Positions 38,285 to 46,800 of a stretch of DNA of 64,000 nucleotides are shown here, piece after piece. Both the position numbers and the translations under genes were made by a program. Numbering within the stretch: position 1 is the first letter of the stretch; every line of letters begins with the position of its first letter. The notes beneath the pieces were generated by a model. It did no database searches. It worked only from the letters and a program-made list of their open reading frames with translations, and was not told where the DNA came from. The stretch is from the NCBI RefSeq assembly GCF_039503195.1, contig NZ_JBCJKP010000001.1:2790001-2854000 (forward strand), given 5' to 3'. This DNA comes from Streptomyces mirabilis (GTDB lineage: Bacteria > Actinomycetota > Actinomycetes > Streptomycetales > Streptomycetaceae).

Positions 38285-38715
38285 GCGGACGCGGCCACCT
38301 TCAAGGGCAAGCGTCGTCCGCGAAGTACCACGTGATCGGCGGGGGCGCGCAGAACGCCTCCGACAAGGTGTTCCAGTTCAACGGTGCCGGCAAGCTCACC
38401 ATCACCGGATTCCACGTGGAGGACTTCGGCAAGCTGGCGCGTTCCTGCGGCAACTGCAAGACGCGAGTCAGGCGCACGATCGTGCTCAGCGATCTCGACG
38501 CGACCGCCCCGGGCAAGACGCTGGTCGGCATCGACTCCAACTTCGGCGACACGGCGACGCTGTCGAGGATCCGTGTCACCGGCGACACCAGGAAGAAGCT
38601 CACGACCTGCGTGCGCTTCAAGAGCAACAGCAGCGGCAAGGAGCCCGCCGAGCTCGGTACCGCCGCGGATGGAACCTTCTGCAGGTTCACGTCATCTGAC
38701 ATCACGTACAAGTAA
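38285..38715 (+). pseudogene. PL3 pectate lyase remnant, 5'-truncated and frameshifted
   Basis: Two pieces of a family 3 polysaccharide lyase in different frames. The segment at 38285-38308 encodes ADAATFKG, a block that in PL3 enzymes directly precedes the segment found one frame over from 38317, SAKYHVIGGGAQNASDKVFQ. The second piece continues with HVEDFGKLARSCGNCKTRVRR, FGDTATL and the C-terminal SSGKEPAEL to a normal stop at 38715. The signal peptide and first half are absent and a net shift lies between 38309 and 38317. The upstream side joins directly to the end of the sigma-partner gene, with only an A-run (38274-38281) between. An intact PL3 enzyme is about 230-270 residues. Confidence 0.78.
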
Positions 38716-38755
38716 GGGATCTGCTGGCCTGAGCCCCCCTCGGAGCCAGTCAGAG

Positions 38756-38791
38756 GAACGCCCCCGCCGGTGACGACCGGCGGGGGCGTTC
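38756..38791. terminator. Strong bidirectional terminator
   Basis: A perfect 16-base inverted repeat (38756-38771 and 38776-38791) with a four-base GACG loop; the core is cccccgccgg/ccggcggggg. It lies between the PL3 remnant and the convergent PL9 gene. This is the clearest hairpin in the window. Confidence 0.9.
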
Positions 38792-38821
38792 ACTTTCCCC
38801 GTACGTCAGTACGCGGGTACG

Positions 38822-39979
38822 TCAGTTCATGGTCGAGCCGATGGTCGTCGAGCCCGTCGTCAGGAACGTGGTCGCCGGCAGCGAACCGCTCGACGAGCGG
38901 GCACCGTACGCCGTGGTCGCGTCCGTCGACCTGAAGGACGGCGTCGAGGTGCCGCTGTCCCAGTTGTTGGCCGCGGAGACCGTGGCGGAACCGAGTTTGT
39001 CCAGGCCGCCCTTGTTGCTCACCGCGAGGTTCCTGGCCAGCCGCGCCTTGCCCGTCGCGAAGAAGAAGCCCGCGTCGGTGTTGGCGTAGGCCGTGTTGCG
39101 GTTGAGCACGATGGCCCCGGTGTTGGAGTTCTCGGTGAAGCCGTTGCCCGCGTTGTCCCAGGCCGCGTCGTTGTTCACGACGTGGGCGACCGAGGCCCCG
39201 CCGCCGCCGAGCTTGAAGCCGTTGCCGTTGCCCTCGAAGGCGGAGTCGTTCCAGCGGTTCTTGCCGTTCCCGTACGACCACGAGTGCTCGATGGTGATCG
39301 GCGAGGAGAACTGCCAGAGGTCGAGGCCGTCGTCCGCGTTGTGGTAGAGGCGAGCGCCGGTGACCTTGTTGCCGGTGCCGGAGCCGAACTTGATGGCGAT
39401 GCCGTCGGCGTTCTGCCCGTGGTTCGCGGCGTCGTAGTTGCCGTGACTGTCCAGGTTCTGCACGAGGTTGTCGGTCGTGCCGTCGCCGCGCAGCGTGAAG
39501 CCCGAGTCGCCGTTGTTCGCGGTGACGAGGTTCTTGAAGACGCCACCCACGGAGGAGGTGGCGACGAAACCCTGTGCGGGCGAGTTCTGCCACGTGATGT
39601 CCTGGACGGTCCAGTAGTCGCCGTAGATCCCTGCCAGCCAGGAACCGGCGGCCAGCTTGGAACCGTCGATCTTCACCTTCTCGCTGCCGTACGCGGTGAG
39701 CGAGATCCGCGAGGAACCGGTGCCGTTCGCCGTCGACTTCAGCGTGGCCGTCGGGTAGTACGTGCCGCCGCGCACCTGGATGGTGGTGCCCGCGGCGGCA
39801 TCGGCGACGGCCGTCTGGAGTTGCGCGGTGGTGGAGACGGTGACCGTTGCGGCGGCGGCCTGCGCCGAGCCGTTGTCCGCGAGGCCGAGGTAGACGCCAC
39901 CCGCCCCCGCTGCGACGGCCACCGCCGCGGCGATCGAGAGCGTACGGGTCCTGCGGTGGCGTCCGGTGCTCAGAAGCAC
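38822..39979 (-). CDS. Secreted pectate lyase, PL9 family (right-handed beta-helix)
   Basis: Predicted extracellular pectate lyase of 385 residues. The signal peptide contains RTRTLSIAAAVAVAAGAGG and ends around AQAAA. The body is a parallel beta-helix: TTIQVRGGTYYPT, WTVQDITWQNSPAQGFV, NHGQNADGIAIKFGSGTGNKV, HNADDGLDLWQFSSPITIEHSWSYGNGKNRWNDS. The DGLDLW and Asp/Asn-rich turns match the calcium-binding region of PL9 (PelL-like) enzymes. The GTG at 39979 follows GGAAAGGAA. It is divergent from the GH43 gene, and a partial second copy of its 5' end lies at 48663-48875. Confidence 0.85.
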   Translation of the reverse strand: MLLSTGRHRRTRTLSIAAAVAVAAGAGGVYLGLADNGSAQAAAATVTVSTTAQLQTAVADAAAGTTIQVRGGTYYPTATLKSTANGTGSSRISLTAYGSEKVKIDGSKLAAGSWLAGIYGDYWTVQDITWQNSPAQGFVATSSVGGVFKNLVTANNGDSGFTLRGDGTTDNLVQNLDSHGNYDAANHGQNADGIAIKFGSGTGNKVTGARLYHNADDGLDLWQFSSPITIEHSWSYGNGKNRWNDSAFEGNGNGFKLGGGGASVAHVVNNDAAWDNAGNGFTENSNTGAIVLNRNTAYANTDAGFFFATGKARLARNLAVSNKGGLDKLGSATVSAANNWDSGTSTPSFRSTDATTAYGARSSSGSLPATTFLTTGSTTIGSTMN

Positions 39980-40098
39980 GGGGCGTTCCTTTCCTGGGGG
40001 ACGGGAGACGAAGCGGGCCGGAGGGGCCGCCTCGGCCCGCTTCTGCTCCCGGGTCGCCGCGGTGGCGGGAAAGGTTGCCGAGGGCTCACGAAAAAGGT

Positions 40099-40109
40099 CG
40101 AAACTTTCG
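40099..40109. promoter_or_regulatory. CGAAA-C-TTTCG palindrome in the PL9 / GH43 divergent promoter
   Basis: A perfect 11-base palindrome in the 233-base divergent gap. The pattern CGAAA-N-TTTCG is described upstream of xylanase and other plant-polysaccharide genes in Streptomyces, so this is a good candidate operator for co-regulation of PL9 and GH43. The binding protein is not identified here. Confidence 0.6.
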
Positions 40110-40212
40110 CTGACTGTCGTGCCGCTTTCATCGATTGACGCGCTGTCCCCCACTGGCAACACTCCGAGAGCGTTTCCCGCACAGAATCCACCAGACTCCG
40201 ACAGGATGTGTC

Positions 40213-42432
40213 ATGCGACGCCGCACCGCCCGCGCGCTCCTGATCCCCGTCCTCGCTCTTCTCCTGGGCCTGCTGGCCGCGCCACCGAGCCCCGCGTCAT
40301 CGTCGCCTTCGGGAGCACCGCACGTGAACGAACCGAAGTACGCCGGTTATCTCTTCGCCTACTTCACCGGCGAGGGCACGGCCGACGGCGAGCAGATCCG
40401 CTACGCCCTGAGCCGCGGCAACGACCCTTTGCACTGGCGGGAGTTGAACGCGGGCCATCCCGTCCTGACCTCCACCATCGGCGAGAAGGGGCTGCGCGAT
40501 CCCTTCGTGATCCGCTCCCCCAAGGGCGACAAGTTCTTCCTCATCGCCACCGACCTGAAGATGTACCAGAACTCCAGCGGCAGCTGGGACTACGTGCAGC
40601 GGCACGGCAGCAGGTCCATCATGATCTGGGAGTCCACCGACCTGGTGCACTGGACCGACCAGCGCCTGGTGAAGGTGGCCCCCGACAACGCGGGCAACAC
40701 CTGGGCGCCGGAGGCCTATTGGGACGACTCGCTCGGTGAGTACGTCGTCTTCTGGGCGTCCAAGCTGTACGCCGACGACGACCCGGAACACGCCGGATCG
40801 ACGTACAACAAGATGCTGTACGCCACCACGAAGGACTTCCGCACCTTCAGCGAGCCGAAGGTCTGGGACGACCCGGGCTACTCGGTGATCGACTCGACGG
40901 TCATCAAGGACAAGGGCAGCTACTACCGCTACACCAAGGACGAGCGCGATCCCAGCTCCTCCAGCCCCTGCTCGAAGTTCATCACCGGCGAGAAGTCGAC
41001 CTCCCTGACGAACACCACGTACGACTTCGTGTCGGACTGCATCGGCAGCGGCTCGATCGACCGCGGCGAGGGCCCGACGGTCTTCAAGTCCAACGCCGGG
41101 AACAAGTGGTACCTGTTCATCGACGAGTACGGCAGCCGTGGTTACGTCCCCTTCGAGACCACCGACCTCGACTCGGGCAAGTGGACCATGTCGACGAACT
41201 ACCAGCTGCCCGCGAGCCCCCGGCACGGCACGGTGATGCCGGTGACGCAGGCGGAGTACGACCGGCTGCTGGCCGCCTACCCGGTGACCGGCACGTCGGT
41301 CGTGGACGCGACCGCGAAGGGCCAGAGCGGGTATGCGATCGTCACCGAGTCGGCCTCGAAGGTCGTCCTGCCGATGAGGCCGGACACGAACCTCAGGCGC
41401 CTCGCCCCCACCCTCGCGGTCGGCGCGGGCGCGAAGGTCAGCCCGGCCTCGGGCACACCCCGGGACTTCCGCACCCCGCGCACCTACACCGTGACGGCCC
41501 CGGACGGGACGAGCCGGACCTGGACGGTCGAGGCGGTACCCCACCGCAGCCCGGTCCTCCCCGGACTCAACGCCGACCCGGACGTCCATTACCTGGACGG
41601 CCGGTACTGGATCTATCCGACGACGGACGGCTACGCGGGGTGGAGCGGGACGAGCTTCAAGGCGTACTCGTCGAAGGACCTGGTCCACTGGAAGGACCAC
41701 GGTGTGATCCTGGACCTGGGACCCGATGTGTCCTGGGCGGACAAGAACGCCTGGGCCCCGGCGATCGCCGAACGCGACGGCAAGTACTACTTCTACTTCT
41801 GTGCGGAGCAGCAGATCGGCGTGGCGGTGGCCGACTCCCCGGCCGGTCCCTTCAAGGACGCGCTGGGCAGGCCCCTGGTGGCCAAGGGCCGGTTGACGGG
41901 CCAGATGATCGACCCGGCGGTGTTCACGGACGACGACGGGCAGTCGTATCTGTACTGGGGCAACGGCCACGGATACGTCGTGCCGCTGAACGCCGACATG
42001 GTGTCGTTCGACGCCTCACAGGTGCGGGACATCACGCAGCCCGACTTCCGTGAGGGATCCTTCGTCGTCAAGCGGCGGGGCACGTACTACTTCATGTGGT
42101 CCGAGGACGACACCCGCAGCGAGAACTACCACGTCGCCTACGCCACCGGACCGTCCCCGCTCGGTCCGTGGACCAAGCGGGGCACGATCCTGTCCAAGCG
42201 CCCGGAGTACGGCATCAAGGGCACCGGACACCACTCCGTGGTGAACGTCCCCGGCACCGACGACTGGTACATCGTCTACCACCGGTTCGCCCTGAACGGC
42301 CCCGGGAAGGCGGGCGGGGACGGCACGCACCGGGAGACCACCATCGACCGCATGGAGTTCGCGGCCGACGGAACGATCGAACCGGTGGTGCCGACCCTGG
42401 AGTCGATCCGCCCCGTACGGACCGGGTCCTGA
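40213..42432 (+). CDS. Secreted bimodular GH43 glycoside hydrolase (arabinosidase/arabinanase-like)
   Basis: A 739-residue exported protein with two five-bladed beta-propeller modules. The signal peptide is MRRRTARALLIPVLALLLGL. The first module, about residues 45-340, has YLFAYFTGEGTADGEQIRYAL, LRDPFVI and WAPEAYWDD. A short beta domain (TNLRRLAPTLAV, TPRTYTVTAPDGTSRTW) links it to a second GH43 module from about residue 455: VLPGLNADPDVHYLDGRYW, AWAPAIAERDGKYYFYF and YGIKGTGHHSVV, where the ADPDV aspartate, the IDPA aspartate and later glutamate fit the catalytic set. Arabinose side chains of pectin are the likely substrate. The ATG at 40213 follows AGGAT. Confidence 0.87.
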   Translation: MRRRTARALLIPVLALLLGLLAAPPSPASSSPSGAPHVNEPKYAGYLFAYFTGEGTADGEQIRYALSRGNDPLHWRELNAGHPVLTSTIGEKGLRDPFVIRSPKGDKFFLIATDLKMYQNSSGSWDYVQRHGSRSIMIWESTDLVHWTDQRLVKVAPDNAGNTWAPEAYWDDSLGEYVVFWASKLYADDDPEHAGSTYNKMLYATTKDFRTFSEPKVWDDPGYSVIDSTVIKDKGSYYRYTKDERDPSSSSPCSKFITGEKSTSLTNTTYDFVSDCIGSGSIDRGEGPTVFKSNAGNKWYLFIDEYGSRGYVPFETTDLDSGKWTMSTNYQLPASPRHGTVMPVTQAEYDRLLAAYPVTGTSVVDATAKGQSGYAIVTESASKVVLPMRPDTNLRRLAPTLAVGAGAKVSPASGTPRDFRTPRTYTVTAPDGTSRTWTVEAVPHRSPVLPGLNADPDVHYLDGRYWIYPTTDGYAGWSGTSFKAYSSKDLVHWKDHGVILDLGPDVSWADKNAWAPAIAERDGKYYFYFCAEQQIGVAVADSPAGPFKDALGRPLVAKGRLTGQMIDPAVFTDDDGQSYLYWGNGHGYVVPLNADMVSFDASQVRDITQPDFREGSFVVKRRGTYYFMWSEDDTRSENYHVAYATGPSPLGPWTKRGTILSKRPEYGIKGTGHHSVVNVPGTDDWYIVYHRFALNGPGKAGGDGTHRETTIDRMEFAADGTIEPVVPTLESIRPVRTGS

Positions 42433-42435
42433 GTC

Positions 42436-43230
42436 CTAGCTGACGAAGTACGTCGGGTTCGGGAGCTTGAACGTCTTGTCGGCGTAGCCTCCGTCGAGGT
42501 CGGAGTACTGGTCGCCGAAGTTGGCGACGATGTCGTACCCGAGGGACTCGATGTGCTTACGGGTGCCGGACTTGTACTGCACGGTGGTGCAGTTCCAGGC
42601 GGCGGCCGTGGCGCAGGCGCTCAGGTAGGCCGGCGGGTTGGCCGCGTCCTTGAGGAACATGTGGCCGGCGTCGAGGTTGATGTCGGCGCCGACCTTCTTC
42701 AGGTTCGCGACCGCGGAGACGCGCTGCGACTCCTTCAGGCCCGAGTTGTAGAAGACCTCGACACCCTTGGACTCGGCGTACGCGACGAGTTCGGGGGTGC
42801 CGAAGACGGCCGGACGGTCGGCCTGGGCCACGTACGCGGCCCAGGAGGCCGAGTTGTAGGTGTAGTTGGTCTTCTTCTCGTAGTCGAGGGAGAGCAGCAG
42901 CGTGTCGTCGATGTCGAAGACGACCGCGGGCTTCTCGCCCCGGTGCTTCGCCTTGTGCGCCGCCCTGTCGATGTAGCGCTTGGCGTCCGACTCCAGGCGC
43001 GACAGGTCCTTGGCGTACTGGCTGTCCTTGGACGCCTGGTACACGCCGCTGCTGTCGAGCGTGGCGCCGTAGTAGGTGTCGATGTCCTTGACCAGGAGCC
43101 CGATGTTGTAGGGCTCGTGGGTCGAGTTGGCCGTCGACTGGCCGGCCGTGGCGACGCCCGTGCCGTAGAGGGCTCCGCCGGCGACGGCACAAGCGGCCGC
43201 GATGGCTGCCGCTCTGAGGGACTTCCGCAT
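42436..43230 (-). CDS. Secreted HAD-family acid phosphatase (class B/IIIB type)
   Basis: Predicted exported phosphatase of 264 residues. The N-terminus is a signal peptide (KSLRAAAIAAACAVAGGALYG). The HAD motif I is Asp106-I-Asp108-Asp-Thr in VVFDIDDTLL, motif II fits FYNSGLKESQRVS, and the C-terminus has DIVANFGDQYSDLDGGYADK. This matches the subfamily IIIB acid phosphatases. Its stop is four bases from the convergent GH43 gene. GGAGAATCC precedes the ATG. It is not obviously part of pectin use; phosphate scavenging is a fair inference. Confidence 0.87.
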   Translation of the reverse strand: MRKSLRAAAIAAACAVAGGALYGTGVATAGQSTANSTHEPYNIGLLVKDIDTYYGATLDSSGVYQASKDSQYAKDLSRLESDAKRYIDRAAHKAKHRGEKPAVVFDIDDTLLLSLDYEKKTNYTYNSASWAAYVAQADRPAVFGTPELVAYAESKGVEVFYNSGLKESQRVSAVANLKKVGADINLDAGHMFLKDAANPPAYLSACATAAAWNCTTVQYKSGTRKHIESLGYDIVANFGDQYSDLDGGYADKTFKLPNPTYFVS

Positions 43231-43400
43231 GGATTCTCCGGATCTGGGTGATGGGTGACCAGGTCATTCCGCGCCAGGTCAGGGACTGTCTACGCGCATC
43301 ACGCATGCCATGCGGGAGGCTTTATCCGATCGAGACCTCACCCGCGGGCGGTGCCTCCCGGATGCATTGCCCGCGGGTGGCGTCCACTTGACCTTCTCTT

Positions 43401-43410
43401 GAACCGGTTC
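43401..43410. promoter_or_regulatory. GAACCGGTTC palindrome upstream of the toxin module
   Basis: A perfect 10-base palindrome about 50 bases before the WXG100-like gene, in the 231-base gap divergent from the acid phosphatase gene. It is a plausible operator, but no factor is known for it. Confidence 0.35.
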
Positions 43411-43461
43411 TCCTAGGGTCGGAACGCACATGCGAACGATGTGTCAGACGGGGAGAGCCGC

Positions 43462-43839
43462 ATGGGTGATGGCAACGGCAACGGCATGGTCCTGCACATC
43501 CACACCGCCGATCTGAAGCGCGCGGCGCCCGACTTCCACGAAGGGGCCAAGAACCTCAGCAAGGCACTCACCACCCTCGTCACCACCCTGGACAGCCTGG
43601 GAAAACCCTGGGGCGACGACAAACAGGGCAAGGAGTTCGGGGACGCCTACTCACCGCAGCAGAAGAAGATAGAGAGCGCGGCGGGCACCCTCGTACTCGG
43701 CCTGGTGAGCATCCACGAGGCCATGAACGACCTGGCGGACGGCACCGTCGACAACGACCAGCTGATCGCGGGAATGTTCACCGAGGTGAAGACCGGCGGG
43801 ACCGACGAGGCAGGGAGCGACGGTTCCGGTGAGCGTTGA
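43462..43839 (+). CDS. WXG100-superfamily-like small protein, first gene of toxin module
   Basis: A 125-residue, mainly helical protein without signal peptide. The centre has TTLDSLGKPWGDDKQGKEFGDAY, where the W-G turn between two helices resembles WXG100/ESAT-6-like proteins. Such proteins often precede toxins exported by type VII secretion and may act as targeting partners. The ATG at 43462 follows GGGGAG; an in-frame GTG at 43441 is also possible. Its stop overlaps the start of the Rhs gene by 11 bases, indicating coupling. Confidence 0.75.
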   Translation: MGDGNGNGMVLHIHTADLKRAAPDFHEGAKNLSKALTTLVTTLDSLGKPWGDDKQGKEFGDAYSPQQKKIESAAGTLVLGLVSIHEAMNDLADGTVDNDQLIAGMFTEVKTGGTDEAGSDGSGER

Positions 43840-46800
43840 GGACGAGGCCAAGAAGATCCTGCTGAAGCTGGGCCTGTGGTGGCCGGACGCCAACTCCGGT
43901 TCGCTGCGGGCCGCGGCGACCGCCTGGCGCACCTTCGCCGACTCGGTCGACGACGTACGGGGACCGGTGCACACGAGTGCGTCCTCCCTCATCCACCACA
44001 ACACCGGCGAGTCGATCGACGCGTTCGAGAAGTTCTGGAACCGCTACGCCAAGGGCAAGGACGCCGGCTGGCTCAGCGACCTGGCGGAGTCTTCCCGGGC
44101 GATGGCGAAGGCCCTGGACAAGTTCGCGGACGCCATCGACGACGCCATCAACAAACTCTGGACGCAGATCGGCATCGACGCCGCCGTGATCGCGGGCGGG
44201 GTGGCGCTGGCCTTCTTCACGGCGGGTCTCGCCTCCGGAGCCGCCGTCGCCGCGGCCGACGCCATCATCGAGTTCGGCGCCACCATGGGCATCGCGGTCT
44301 CCACCACCGTCGCGGAGATAGCGGCGGGCACCCTGGTCGCGGCGGCCTTCGGCGGTATCGAGTCGGTCACCGTCGACCTGGCCGTGGCCCAGCCCCTGAA
44401 GATGGTCACCGGTCTGCAGCAGGGCTTCAGCCTGGACGAGGTCAACCAGGCCGCCAAGGACGGCATGATCTTCGGCGGCGCGCTGGGTGCGGGCAGCGGC
44501 GTACTGAAGGCGGGCGTGGAGGGCGCGTTCAGCGACACCACTCCCCTCCTGCTGCGCCCGCCGTCCCTCCGCCCCGACCTGGTCGAGCTCGGACCCGCCG
44601 CGCGCAACGCGGATCGCACGCCGTGCGTCGGCGAGCCGATCGACGTGGCGACGGGCGCCATGCTGATGTCCCAGACCGACCTGACACTGCCGGCCTCCCT
44701 TCCCCTCCTCTTCCAGCGCACCCACCTGTCCTCCTACCGGGGCGGGGTCTGTTTCGGCCCGAACTGGATCTCCACCCTCGACGAGTGCGTGCAGATCGAC
44801 GGCGAGGGGGTCGTCTTCGCGGCGGCGGACGGCATGCGGCTCGTCTATCCCGTGCCGGAGCCGGATGTGCCGACCCTCCCTCTGAAGGGCGCGCGCTGGC
44901 CACTGCGCTGGGACGGCAAGCCCGACGGCGTCATGACCATCACCGACCCCGCCACCGGAGTCGTCCGCACCTTCAGCACCCCCTGCTCCTCGGGCTCCTT
45001 CGGCGTCTTCCATCTGCCCCTGGACTCCTGGAGCGACCGGAACGGCGCGCGCATCGACGTCGAGCGCGACGACGAAGGCATCCCGTTCGGCATCCGCCAC
45101 TCCGGCGGCTACTACCTGGCCGTCGACACCCAGGGCCCCCGCGTCACCGCCCTGCGCCTGCTCGACGAACCGCCCTCCCGCTACGGCCCCGACGGCCCGG
45201 TGGGCGACGGCACGCTCGTCATGCGGTACGGCTATGACACCTCCGGCAACCTCACCGAGGTCATCAACTCCAGTGGTGAGCCGCTCCGGTTCACCTACGA
45301 CGACCAGGGCCGGATGACGCGCTGGACCGACCGCAACGGGACCTGGTTCTCCTACGTCTACGACGAACGCGGCCGCGTCGTCCGCACCGAGGGCGTCGAC
45401 GGCATCCTGTCGGGCACCCTGACGTACGACGAGGCGGCGGCCACGACGACGTACACCGATTCACTCGGCCGCGTCTCCAGCCATCGGTACAACTCCGAGG
45501 GCCTGGTCGTCGAGGAGACGGACCCGCTCGGGCAGGTCACGCGCACGGAGTGGGACGAGTGGGGTGCCAAGCCCCGCTCGGTCACCGATCCGCTGGGCCG
45601 TACGACCCGGTACGGCTACGACGGCTCCGGAAACCTGACCGAACTCACGCTTCCTGACGGCTCGGTGGCTCGGGCGGCCTACGACGCGTCGGCCCTGCCG
45701 ACGGAGATCCTCGAACCGGGCGGAGCGACCTGGCGACACACCTACGACGAGCGCGGCAACCTGCTGACGACCGTCGACCCGGTCGGCGCCATGACCCAGT
45801 ACACGTACGACGAGTCGGGCCGTCCGACCACCGTCACGGACGCGCTCGGTCATACACGCACCACGGCGTACGACGCCGCCGGACTGCCCGTCGCCCTCAC
45901 CGACGAACTGGGGCACACGACATCGGTACGCCGGGATTCCTTCGGACGGATCGTCGACGTGACCGACCCGCTGGGCCACACCACCCGCATGGGCTGGACA
46001 ACCGACGGTAAGCCCGCCTGGCGCGAACAGGCCGACGGCTCAAGGGAGTTGTGGACCTGGGACGCCGAGGGCAACCTCCTCACCCATACCGACCTCGCGG
46101 GCAACACGACACACCGTACCGCCGGTCACTTCGACGTCGCCGCCTCCCGAACGGACCCGGACGGTGCGACATACGCGTTCGCCTACGACACCGAGTTGCG
46201 GCTGACGGGCGTTACCAATCCCCAAGGGCTGACCTGGTCGTACAGCTACGACGCGGCGGGCCGCCTGACCGCGGAGACCGACTTCAACGGCCGGACCATC
46301 ACATACACGCACGACGCCGCGGGCGGCCTGCTGTCCCGCGCCAACGGCGCCGGCGAGACGCTGCACTTCACGCGGGACACACTCGGCCGGGTGACAGAGC
46401 AGTTCGACGACACGGGCACAGTCACAAGGTACGCGTACGGTCCGGACGGTCACCTCGCGCACGCGGCCAACGCGGATGTCGACATCACGATCGAGCACGA
46501 CGCGCTCGGCCGTGTTCTCACCGAGACCGTCAACGGTCGTACGACCGGGAACACCTACGACGCTCTCGGCCGGCGCACCCGTCGCCGAACCCCGAGCGGC
46601 ATCACTTCGCAATGGACGTACGACGCTGCGGGCCGTCCGGCCGAGCTCCGGGTCTCGGACGGGGAGTTGCGGTTCACCTACGACGCGGCGGGACGCGAGA
46701 CACGTCGCCTCATCGGTACGGACACGGTCCTCTCCCAGAGCTGGGATGCGAGCGACCGCCTCACCGCCCAGTCCCTCACGACACGGGGCGCCGGGGCAGC

